The notes beneath the pieces were generated by a model. That model was not told the DNA's origin, ran no database searches, and worked only from the letters and a program-made list of their open reading frames with translations. The translations under genes and the position numbers were made by a program. Below, piece after piece: positions 22,110 to 31,603 of a DNA stretch of 64,000 bases. Origin of the DNA: Ornithodoros turicata (taxonomy: Eukaryota > Arthropoda > Arachnida > Ixodida > Argasidae); contig NC_088206.1 in assembly GCF_037126465.1 (NCBI RefSeq), forward strand, positions 54,788,841-54,852,840, read 5' to 3'. Positions within the stretch are counted from its first letter, which is position 1, and every line of letters begins with the position of its first letter.

Positions 22110-22468
22110 TCTTTTGTGAAAAGTTATCATATTTCATGAATTAAATTCCACAGTGCATGTATATTTCTCAAACAGTTGGACTAGCCCTCTTATGCATGAG
22201 CAAACGACAAATGTATAATTCAAAGTATGTCTATAACATCTTTTGACAATATATGTTGAAAGGAATCCATTATCAGATGCCACGATGCAAATGGAGGATT
22301 TTACAAGCATGACGTGCAGGCGAAGTCTACTTTTCTAATCACGTAATCTTCATAACACACGGCACACAAACGTATATGAGATAAATTCTAAGTGGCAATC
22401 AGATTTTGGGAGAAGCGAATCACACAACTGTCATGAGAATTATTTAACCAATATACCTTGAGGATGAG

Positions 22469-23187
22469 CACTATGCATAAACACAGTGGAAGATATGTAA
22501 TCTTAATTATAATAAGCAGATCAACACAGCTCACACATAAACGTAGATCCAATTCACAAAATGTACTCGAGGTTTCCCGTAGTCACACTGAAAAACAATC
22601 ACCCTATTCTTAGTGTCATAGCGTCTTCGAGGACGCGGATGACCCTTCTTCGAGTTTTAAGTAAATAATTCAGAAAATATTCGTAATAATCTCCACGGCA
22701 CAGAGAATCCACGTTGCGTTGTACTGTATAAAGAAAATATCAAACTCTTCGATTGAAATTCTTTGTCATCGCAAAAGAGTGCCTGTCAAAGTGAGCGAGC
22801 TAAAGCTTGAGTATTGAGAAATTACACTTACCTAATCTATAGCTTTAAAAAATATGATGATGATAGATTAAAAAATGCAAGAAATAGTGTACAGTTTTGA
22901 CTTTGAAAATTTAAACAAGAAAATGATCTTTAGTGTGGAGGTTGCGTTTTACCTCATTATGAGCGAAAAACTTATAAAATTAAAGTATGACCTTTCCATT
23001 TGTAGTGCCTGGATGCTATGACACTAAGAATAGGGTGATAGTTTTTCAGTATGGCTACGGGAAACCTCGAGTACATTTTGTGAATTGGATCTACGTTTAT
23101 GTGTGAGCTGTTCTAATCTGCTTATTATAATTAATCTGCTTATTATAATTAAGATTACATATCTTCCATTGTGTTTATGCATAGTGC
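22469..23187. repeat. Long inverted repeat at the right edge of the AT-rich island
   Basis: Arm 22469-22622 is the reverse complement of 23012-23187 at roughly 95% identity. The right arm carries an extra duplicated 21-bp block (TTAATTATAATAAGCAGAT is present twice). The arms include ACACATAAACGTAGATCCAA and CCCTATTCTTAGTGTCATAG. The spacer is about 390 bp. The outer end of the right arm is within a few bases of the flanking LINE fragment, as if the structure marks the island border. Confidence 0.9.
22875..23021 (+). CDS. 48-residue ORF in the inverted-repeat spacer
   Basis: ATG to TGA, 48 residues, hydrophobic/basic in the second half. It lies almost wholly in the unique spacer of the inverted repeat and its last codons enter the right arm. 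No family recognised. It could be chance in AT-rich DNA. Confidence 0.2.
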   Translation: MQEIVYSFDFENLNKKMIFSVEVAFYLIMSEKLIKLKYDLSICSAWML

Positions 23188-23190
23188 ATC

Positions 23191-23376
23191 TTGACGACGC
23201 TCAAGGTTTTAGAAGACAGGGGCCACCGGTTGACCCTCCAATGGGTCCCTAGCCACATTTGCATAAGAGGCAATGAAGTAGCGGATCGGGCAGCTGCTGC
23301 GGCTCACCATCGCCGCTCAGCAGTCCCCATCATACTTTCGAATGGGGATAGACGCTCCCTCTTGTCCGCATTGACT
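23191..23376 (+). pseudogene. I-type LINE RNase H fragment, cut by assembly gap
   Basis: Plus-strand frame with LTLQWVPSHICIRGNEVADRAAAAAHH and IILSNGDRRSLLSALT, matching the RNase H C-terminal motif and following spacer of the LINE at 10844-13378 (QWVPGHCGITGNHEAD, ILPRGDRRSLL). It runs into the gap. It abuts the AT-rich island on its left. Confidence 0.8.
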
Positions 23377-23476
23377 NNNNNNNNNNNNNNNNNNNNNNNN
23401 NNNNNNNNNNNNNNNNNNNNNNNNNNNNNNNNNNNNNNNNNNNNNNNNNNNNNNNNNNNNNNNNNNNNNNNNNNNN
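23377..23476. other. Assembly gap (100 N)
   Basis: Exactly 100 N, the usual placeholder for a gap of unknown length. The two sides may not be truly adjacent. Confidence 0.99.
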
Positions 23477-23710
23477 CTGAGAGGTCCTCTCAAACCCCTC
23501 AGGGCTACCTAAATGGTTCTACAACACCTTCAAGATTTTCTCTAAAAGGTACTCTCAGACCCCTCGGGCAGCCTGAAGGATTCAACTCTTTCAGATTTTC
23601 TCTAAAGGTCCTCTCAGACCCCTCAGAGGTGCTGAAGGGTCCTACCGGACCTTTGAAATTATCTTGAAAGGTCCTCTCAAACTTCTCAGTAAATCTTGAG
23701 TGGTCTCTTG
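23477..23710. repeat. Minisatellite, unit about 65-75 bp
   Basis: About 3.5 units sharing AAAGGTCCTCTCAGACCCCTCAG, a GAAGG word and TTTCAGATTTTCTCT. It begins directly at the gap, so the array may continue in the missing sequence. Confidence 0.8.
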
Positions 23711-23839
23711 ACAGATTTTTGATCGCGTGATCAAATTCCTCATGGAGAATGCTCAGATAATGCTTGCTTACTTACTTACCGACTTATGGTGAATATTTTC
23801 GAGTATAGGCAGCGCAGTTACGGTAGTGTAAGTGAAGTG

Positions 23840-24909
23840 ACTTTCAGTTGCCAATGGACTGGAAAGTAGGAAAGATCGTTCCAGTTTTTAAATCTGGGAA
23901 TAGCCACGCAGCTAGTAACTACCGACCGGTTTCTTTAACCAGCGTTTGTTGTAAAATTCTCGAACATGTTATTTTCTCGCATATCATGAAATTCCTCGAA
24001 GGGAATGATTTATTTTATGCACTCAGCATGGATTTCGCAAATACCATTCATGCGAAACCAAACGTGCATGTTTTCTTCCTGACCTCTTTCTAAACTCAGA
24101 TTCGTCTTCGCAAACGGGTGCCGTTTTGCTAGATTTCCGAAAAGCATTTGATAAGGTTAGTCATAACTACCTTCTTCGGAAATTATCAACACTAAACTTT
24201 GACTCCTCCGTGTACAACTGGGTATGTGAGTTCCTTTCCTACCGTTCACAGCTTGTTACATGTAATAATTTTCTCTTTGGTCGTGTTCTTGTTACTTAAG
24301 AACAGGAAAAGGAAAAAAAAAAGAAAAACAGAGCCGCCAGGTTTATAGTTGGTGATTTCTCATGTTCGCCTTCAGTTAACGCAATTAAACAAGAACTTGA
24401 GCTTCCTGACCTCGATAAACGGCGTTTGCTTTTGAGGATATCAATCTTTCATAGGTTTATTCATAATGTTCCCCCTGTTATTTCTCCTATAACTCGCGCT
24501 ACTGTAATTTTTCCACTGTTTTACCATCAATTTAAAGTGCAACACTTCGATTGTCGGACAAACATCTATCGACTGGAACGGTCTTCCCTCAGAATTAGCT
24601 TGCATAACTGATCATCCATCGTTCCGCAATCGGATATTTGACTTCATAGGCATCGATTAAGTTTCATGTCTATATGTGTGTATTTGGAGATTTGTCTTAT
24701 ATTGTTTCCACATTGATATGTTTTTTTGGAGATGTTTTCTTTTTGCTGCGCAATTTCATGCACTTTTCTTGCTTCCAAAAATTGCATTTGGTGTTCTTTA
24801 TGTTAAGTTTGTGCGTGTATGTGCATACCAATTGTTTATGTAATTCCACTCCCCCATGTAATGTCTCTTGACCTTTGGGAAAGCTTGAATAAATAAATAA
24901 ATAAATAAG
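23840..24909 (+). pseudogene. CR1-like LINE with internal deletion
   Basis: RT N-terminal region MDWKVGKIVPVFKSGNSHAA and NYRPVSLTSVCCKILEHV (23848-23960) is followed, after frameshifts, by motif A AVLLDFRKAFDKVSH (about 24110-24160). The frame then stops near 24298. After an A-rich stretch, sequence resumes with the C-terminal region RAARFIVGDFSCSPSVNAIKQ and a terminal SFRNRIFDFIGID (24330-24660). The RT motif with the YADD active site is missing, so an internal deletion has occurred. It ends in (AATA)n at 24886-24909. I assign it to the CR1/jockey-like group from motif A and the tail. Confidence 0.75.
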
Positions 24910-25639
24910 TGTAAGCGATCTTTTAGAAGTGCATGTGCAAAACATGCAGTGACGGCCAATGTGGCGACATCAATATCTTTATTATCATCGGAATCGTACG
25001 CCCTCCATTTGAGGCAAGGACGGCTACACACAGGCAGTATGGGATTGCTTTTCACGTGATCGTTTCACGGGCCCGGTTAGTAACACATATGCGTCCCAGT
25101 TTTTCTGGAGCGAGGCCTGTTGCGTCATATGAAGAGGCGCTTTGGAGACCGTTCTCTGTGTAGAGTGAGTGAGTGTCTCGTGTCATGAATTCCGAGTGTC
25201 TCACTCACTCACAAAATGCTGTGACTTTCGTAATGGACTTCGATCTGAAAAAAAGAATGAAAAAAAACGGGGGGGGGGACTACTCTCTATTGCTGTTATA
25301 TCGGAGTGTCTGGCTGTACACCTCCTGAACTGTTCTGAAAATATTAAAGGACCGACTGGAAATTATTTTGCGTGAACCCCCTTCAACGAGTAACTACAAA
25401 ATGCTTTTCCATTTGCCACTATATCGCCGCCAGGGGGAGCAGGCACAAAAACGTGCGCAATATTACGTACAGCACGTGGGACACGTCCCACTTGACTGTG
25501 GGAGGCGTAGCCACCGTGTTTAAATGCGTGAGCATTAGGAGTGTCAAACTGGAAAAAGCTGTAGGGATGTGTATGTGTGTGTGTGTGAGATGGTGAAGCC
25601 TCACCGAGACAGTGATATAAGTGGACGGGCAAATGTAAA
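24910..25639. other. Unassigned DNA
   Basis: No gene recognised. GAGTGAGTGAGTGTCTC near 25163 is followed by the inverted GTGTCTCACTCACTCAC near 25197, a short imperfect hairpin. A G-run lies near 25270. Confidence 0.4.
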
Positions 25640-26050
25640 TGGAGGCAAATGATTTGAAACTGAAGTAGTTGAAGGTAATTAAGAGTAAGACGTAAGAGGA
25701 ATTGAAGGTAATTAGAGGTAATTAAAGGCACTTTAAACAAGAAAGTTGAGCTTAAAGGCAATGAATGTAAGGTGTATGTAATTAGGAGAAATATTAAATG
25801 AAATTAAAGAATACCGAAGGTAACAGCATGTAAAAAGGTAACTGTACATTAAATGTAAAGGCAATTAACATCAATTAGAGGCGAATTCAGAGTAATTAAG
25901 GCAAGTAAACATAATTACAGTTAATTAAGGCAATTCAAGATTACCTCATGTAACCTGCGGTTACGTAAGGTAATTAAAGGGTAATTACAGGGCAATAGAA
26001 AGGAATTCCGTCTAATTAAAGGTTAATTAAATGGACTTACATATAGTAAT
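25640..26050. repeat. Degenerate AATTAAAGG minisatellite
   Basis: The motif GGTAATTAAAGG and variants (GGCAATTAAC, GGTAATTAGAGG, GGTTAATTAAATGG) recurs every 10-20 bp over about 400 bp, all in one orientation. Immediately after it, a 30-bp unit (GGGCAACCGAAAGT, GGACAACCGGAAGT) is repeated once. Confidence 0.7.
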
Positions 26051-26499
26051 TGAAAATGCCAAACCAGGAATCAAGTATTGATTGGAGGTGGGCAACCGAA
26101 AGTCGGGTTCAGACTGGAACTGGACAACCGGAAGTTGAGTTTAAACCAGAAGTGGATACCAGCATGCTTCGCGCGGCGCCGATACGCAATCGATGACGTA
26201 GGGGCTGAGGTCGTCTATAAAGTCTTTAATCACGAATGGCCGTTGATGACCTGGCAGTTGCGAACGTCGCGTTAGCCAGCATTGATTTCTAACTTAACGC
26301 TTTATGTTTTGATAGCGTGCCGTAGGCAAATAATGCTAATGGTAGTGTGTATTACACGTAAGGGGGGTTTGTCTGCCTGTACGTGTGGCGACATGTTGTT
26401 CGTACCCCAGGGTTATTGCTATAGTAGGGCTGCGGATAATTTCGACAACCTGGCATAGGCGAGAATTTGCGGGTTATAAAGCTGCACCGCTGTGGTCGT
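26051..26499. other. Unassigned DNA
   Basis: No feature recognised apart from the short unit noted with the preceding minisatellite. Confidence 0.4.
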
Positions 26500-26650
26500 C
26501 CAACAGATGGTGGTGGTGATGGTGAAAGGACACTCCGTTGTCGGCCCCACAGATGTGGGCAACGTCACGACTAACGCCCTGGGGAATGTACGTCCTGGGC
26601 CGAGTTCTAAGGGAACTGTACCGACATATGTCCGAAGTCGTCCTACAGAA
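26500..26650 (-). mobile_element. SINE 3' body fragment
   Basis: On the minus strand it contains GACATATGTCGGTACAGTTCC, a CGTTAGTCGTGACGTTGCCC block, CACATCTGTGGGGCCGACAA and a short (ACC)n. These occur in the same order as in the copies at 36975-37175 and 49960-50145. The tRNA-like head is absent. Confidence 0.7.
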
Positions 26651-27587
26651 TGGTCGATAAACGGGCGAGAAAATCGTTTTGGGTTAGAACCAATCACGTG
26701 CATTTGTTTCCTGAAATATTGCTGTTAAAAACAAGGTGGCGGCGATGGCGGTGATGGAACTAATTATTGTAGTAGCTTTTAAAAACAAGTAGGCCGTGTC
26801 ACGTGTTACACACCTCCCAAAATATTTTTTTCCCTCTTCCTTCCCTTCTTGGCTACTATTCTTGCACATTCATTGCACATGTGCTGAGAAGTGTTATTTG
26901 ATTGGATTTAAAATGAAAAGAAAAACAATATGAATTGTGGTAACCCACACGTGAAGCCTGAACCATGTGAGGTGTTGTCGAGATAGGTTAAAATACGCTG
27001 TGGTTATGGTACTCACACCAAGGACAATTTTGACACGAGCGTTAACAATGAAAAGTAGGGTCCAAATATTGTGCCTTATGTTGTGTAACTCGCACTTTAC
27101 ATGGTTAATGTTGTAAGATTATTTGACTGATTTGCACTAATGGAAGTTACACACAAACTAGATTTTTTATAAATCTCACATCTCACATAACTCTCACCTC
27201 AAGACCCTTCGCCTTGTTTTAGGACAGCAATAAACTTAGTCGTCGTCGTCCTAGCCGTAATGCGACATACAGCCTGTTAGTGTACTGTTTTCGCCACACC
27301 CTCATGTATATCTTAACACAACCTCATAACAGCCAGCGAAAATAGCAACGGCCACGGAAATTAACCAGCTCGTCCATGGCGCAAGAGAGAACAGGTTACG
27401 CCTAAAGGGAGCATCGCAGTCGGCGCTACCTGGATAGGCAATGAACGTATACCGGCTGTTCCATGAAAATTCCCTAGCTGAATAATTCTGTAACGCATGA
27501 ATCTATGGAAGAACTTTCTTTTTGGTAAGCATCATTGAGACATCGGCCAAGATCTGACTCCATTCGTTACGATAAAAGCGCCACTAG
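26651..27587. other. Unassigned DNA
   Basis: Nothing recognised. Open frames are short and repeat-free. Confidence 0.4.
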
Positions 27588-28245
27588 GGAGTTTTAATGC
27601 ATCGGAAGGTGTTCACGATAACAATTCCGAAAACATAATAAGCCAATCACCCTCTTTCTTTGGAACGAGTGACATCACATTGCTAAGCTAGGATTTGATA
27701 ATTTCCTTTATCGTATCGTTTTCGTAGAATTGTTCCGATGTACTAAAACTCGCTACTAGTGAGTTTTACTGCATGGTACGCTATCCCCTTTCGTTCTTGG
27801 TTCTGCGCACGCGCAAAACATAAAGAGAGGTTGGCGCATTGCGTAGAACCACCACGCTATATCCCTTACGCACGCAAAAGCGATAGCGTACGATGTACTA
27901 AAACTTACTAGAGATTTTTAGTGTATCGTACGCTATCGCCTTTGCGTACGTAGGGGATAGCGTAGTGGTTCTGCGCAGTGCGCGAAGCTCTCTTTATGTT
28001 TTGCGCGTGCGCATAACCACCAACGCTATTCCTTACGTACGCAAACGCGATAGCGTACGATCCACTAAAACTCACTAATGAGTTGTAGTGCATCGTACGC
28101 TATCGCCTTTGCGTACGTAAGGGATAGCGTTGTTGTTTCTGCGCACTACACGAAGTTCTCTTTCTGCTATGGGCGTGCGCATAACCGTCAACGCTATGCT
28201 ATACGTACGCAAAGGCGGTAGCGTACGATATACTAAAACTGTCTA
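27588..28245. repeat. Array of palindromic units (foldback satellite)
   Basis: Alternating inverted units are centred near 27758, 27909 and 28072 on the palindromic core ACTAAAACTYRCTAGTGAGTTTTAGT, about 150-165 bp apart. Between the cores lie GTACGCTATCGCCTTTGCG, TACGTAAGGGATAGCG, GGTTCTGCGCA and CTCTCTTTATGTTTTGCGCG, each in both orientations. A more diverged unit starts at 27588. Single-stranded DNA or RNA from here could fold into several long hairpins. No coding frame is conserved. Confidence 0.85.
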
Positions 28246-28930
28246 CGATATCACCGACCCAACGACCGCTGTGCGAAGTGTACAAGTCGGGTAGGGAAGG
28301 AGAAGGAATACCTCAGCTTCTCTTGCAGGTGTTCGTTAACTCTTGGCCGATGTCCCAAGGATGTTTGCCAAAATGGAAGTTCTCAGGTAGATTATTTCAC
28401 TATGGATTTCACTAAGTGATGCACAAAGACCCAAAGGCAGGAAAGGCGAAACAAGAATCGAAAGTCGATGCTGAAGTGTGCTGACACTGCTGCCGACGGA
28501 CGTCACAAAGACACATACACGCACACAAAGGTACAATCACAAAGGCTATGGAAATGCTACATTGATGTTGTGTCATCTTTACAGTCTCTGCGGCACCCTT
28601 TGCACGATAAAAACATGAAAAAGCAGAATAGTACCACGTGGCACGTTCAGCATCAACCACTGCGGATGGATGTTTAAAACAAAATCAAAATATGGATATA
28701 GTGGATCCACTCCATATCACCAGAAACTGACTGCACAGCGACCGCTTGGGATTGAAAGATAGTTCTGAAGAAGGAAAACTGAAATGTGAAAGAAGAAAAT
28801 TACGGTCGCACGAGTTTGCGAAGCTATACAACGAATAACTCGCATAAGTTACACTTTGTTTCACTGTGTCTAATGGTATCCCCCGGATGCCCAATCCAAA
28901 TAGGTTATATATGTATATATCCAAATAGGA
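28246..28930. other. Unassigned DNA
   Basis: No gene recognised. Ends in (TA)n at 28931-28953. Confidence 0.4.
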
Positions 28931-28953
28931 TATATATATGATATATATATATA

Positions 28954-29839
28954 CAGGGTGTCCACGCTGTGTGAACAGATTTTTAATATATCAATCACTT
29001 TTTCCGAGATGAAATCAATTGCAATATAGCATATGCTGAAGGGCACTCCCTAGGGGGGCATTAACAGACTCCTAAGGCAATGTCTTAATTAACTTTCAGT
29101 AATTAACTTTTTAATTATGAAAGCTACGAAGTTGCTCCAATGAGAACATCTGATCTCTTCGGTCACCAGATACCAAAGCCGTTTTCAGAACAAAAATCCG
29201 TTCGATAGATCGTCCGCAAAAAATTCGTGAAGGAACGCCATTTTTTCTTTATTTTGTTCATTGCGCTTCTTAGAACACGCGTCTTTCTTTCACCCCAATG
29301 TGAGAGAGAGAAAGAGCACACTATCGCCTCTCGCGTCCTCGAAAAAGATTAAAAGGAAACAGAAAATGCAACCCAAGATAAGGCCAGTTCCGATAGAGTC
29401 ACCCGATACATTTGTTTTTGTTTTGTTTCCGCAAGTTAAAGCTCATCTTCAACGCATGAGGCGGCACTGTGCTCCTTCCCCCTCTCCCGTTGGAGATGAA
29501 GGAAATACGCATCTTCTAAGAAGCGCAATGAACAAAATAAAGAAAAAAATGGCGTCGCTTCACGAATTTTTTGCGGGCGATCTATCGAACGGATTTTTCT
29601 GAAAACGGCTACGATATCAGGTGACCGAAAGGAACAGATGTTCTCATTGGGACAACTTTGTAGCTTTTATAATTAAAAAGTTCATTAATGAAAGTTAATT
29701 AAGAGATTGCCTTTGGACGTTGCTAATGCCCTGCTAGGGAGTGCCCTTCAGCATATGCTATATTGCAATTGATTTCATCTTGGAAAAATAGTTATATATA
29801 TTTTTAAAAAATCTGTTCACACTTAGCGCGGACACCCTG
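28954..29839. mobile_element. Element A: 886-bp foldback MITE, TA target
   Basis: Starts CAGGGTGTCCACGCTGTGTG and ends in the complement (GCGCGGACACCCTG). The inverted arms are about 325 bp each and meet near GCGCTTCTTAGAA / TTCTAAGAAGCGC. It sits between TA repeats. The central 113-codon frame (29261-29602) lies across the arm and is not a transposase. Termini CAGGGTGT plus TA are shared with elements B, C and D. Confidence 0.85.
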
Positions 29840-29873
29840 TATATATATATAAATTGCAGTTGTATATATATAT

Positions 29874-30691
29874 AAGTTTAATTATGTAAATTTTTGCGAA
29901 CTGAACTCGGAAATTTGCCTAGTAAATGTCACTTTTTTACCCCACCAATGTGAAGAGCGTGTCTAATTTACTCAAATTAATGATAATAGACAGGAATATT
30001 CAGGAGATATCGCATCGGCCAAAATAGCCCAACATCATGCTCCACGGAGGTAGAACAGAATAGCGCACGATGAATTTTTCAGCGCAATCTTTGTCAGTCC
30101 GACGAAAGGAGGTTGGAAACCCAGCCCACCCCGGCATCGCAGAAAGAGATAACGCAGGCATGGCTTATCACGTCCGACTTCCGCTGGGATAATGCTTTCC
30201 CTCTCCCAATTTTAGGCTGACCTTTCCCCGTTTTTTTTTTCCCTTTTCGTCTAATAAACATATCCCCCCCCCCCCAATTTTAGGAACTTTTACTTTTTCT
30301 ACTATCACTCTGTGGGCTGGCTTCGGAACCTCCTTTCGTCGGACTGCGAGTGATTGCGCTCAAAAAGACATCGCGCGTTATGGTCCGGTGCTCGAAAAGC
30401 ATAATATTCGGCTATTCTTTCCGATGGGATAGCTCGTGAATATCACTGTCAATTATCATGAATTGGAGTGAATTCGGCACGCTCTTCATATTGGTGGGGT
30501 AAAAAAGTGACCTACCCTTGGCAAATTTCTGAGTTCAGTTCGCAAATATTTGCATAATTAAACTTGGGGTACATGACATTAAGTTTACAAGGTGGCAAAA
30601 ACCTAATAAGAACAAATGCCGTTGACCGCATGATTCTAGGTGGCGTAGTTTTTTTATTATAATTCAGTGACACGTTTTCTGTGACACCCTG
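29874..30691. mobile_element. Element B: foldback MITE, 5' end missing
   Basis: Same family as 34031-34897. The right end reads GACACGTTTTCTGTGACACCCTG followed by TA. The left end begins within the arm at AAGTTTAATTATG, so about 150 bp present in the other copy are missing and replaced by (TA)n. The internal arms match each other over about 300 bp. A 68-bp insertion distinguishes it from the other copy (see 30217-30284). Confidence 0.85.
30217..30284 (+). mobile_element. Very short retroposon insertion with C-run end inside element B
   Basis: Element B and its sister copy align across this point except for 68 bp present only here. The insert reads CTGACCTTTCCCCG, a T-run, CCCTTTTCG, TAATAAACATATCCCCCC and is bordered by AATTTTAGG at 30208-30216 and 30276-30284. 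The word occurs once at the matching place in the sister (near 34481-34489). That is a direct empty-site comparison with a 9-12 bp target duplication. The inserted part is only about 56-59 bp. Confidence 0.85.
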
Positions 30692-30707
30692 TATATATAT
30701 ATATATA

Positions 30708-31589
30708 CAGGGTGTTTCAAAAAACGTGTCATTCGGACTAGATAAAAAAACGGGGCGACGGAAAAATACGGGGTAAACGGCATTTGTGTGGCAACTGAAT
30801 TTGCCACATTGAAAAAATATTTTCATTTGATTTTAATTAAAATAAATTTAATTTCTTTAATTGAACTCCAAAATTTCCCAAGTCAACCTAACGTTTTTTT
30901 TACAGAATTAGAGAGCCCGTAGCGATCCACTAAGAAATCCGCTCGATATTGCAAATGGAACTGCCAAAAAAGTCCCGAAATTGAGGCTTCAAAGTTTCGG
31001 GTATTCAACGGCGCACCAAATCAGACGCAAAGATTCGTGGAGAGGAGGACATGCTCCTGCCCCCATGAAAGATAGAAAATCGAAAAAACACAGGGCAGGA
31101 AAAAAGAGGCGGAATCATTTTTGTTTGCCGCTTATCAACGTACGGTGGAATGTCATCTGCCTTGTTATCTGCGCGTCTTGTGCTGCACGCCGGTCCGGCG
31201 ATAAACTGTTCTAGCTTCATGGGGGCAGGAGCATGTCCTGCCCTCCGGGCATTTTTCCGACTGATTTGGTGCGCTGTTGAATACCCGAAACTGCGAAGCC
31301 TCAACTTCGGGAGCTTTTTTGGGCAGTTCCATTTGCAATATCGAGCGGATTTCTTGGTGGATCTGACTAAGTTCGCTACGGGCTCTCAAATTCTGTAAAA
31401 AAAACGTTAGGTTGACTTGGAAAATTTTGGAGTTCAATTAAAGAAATGCAATTTATTTTAATTAAAATAAAATGAAAATATTTTTGCAAGATGGCAAATT
31501 CAGTTGCCACAGAAGTGCCCTTTACCCCGTATTTTTCCGTCGCCCCGTTTTTTATAAAGTCCGAATGACACGTTTTTTGAAACACCCTG
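30708..31589. mobile_element. Element C: 882-bp foldback MITE, TA target
   Basis: Starts CAGGGTGTTTCAAAAAACG and ends in its complement. Arms are about 370 bp (CAGGAGCATGTCCTGCC and its complement near the centre). Flanked by (TA)n on both sides. No transposase; small frames inside are arm sequence. Confidence 0.9.
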
Positions 31590-31603
31590 TATATATATAT
31601 ATA

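Larger units (their letters stand above)
17985..23190. other. AT-rich island of foreign appearance (about 5.2 kb)
   Basis: Base composition changes abruptly from the mixed flanks to strongly A+T-rich DNA and back. The flanks are LINE fragments: a minus-strand one ending near 17880 and a plus-strand one starting near 23191. Inside there is no transposon motif. Instead there are several small plus-strand ORFs, many imperfect direct duplications (18.3-20.6 kb) and a long inverted repeat at the right edge. Compact small ORFs on one strand, skewed composition and repeat blocks are what one expects of an integrated, decaying DNA virus or linear plasmid, but no hallmark gene (polymerase, capsid, helicase, integrase) is visible. 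An unusual host satellite region is the alternative. Confidence 0.5.

Noticed and set aside
17985..23190. Nuclear copy of mitochondrial DNA as the explanation of the AT-rich island
   Set aside because: No oxidase, cytochrome b, NADH dehydrogenase or rRNA-like sequence is recognisable and the ORFs match none of these.
29261..29602. 113-codon ORF within element A
   Set aside because: It lies in the inverted arm and centre of a non-coding foldback MITE.
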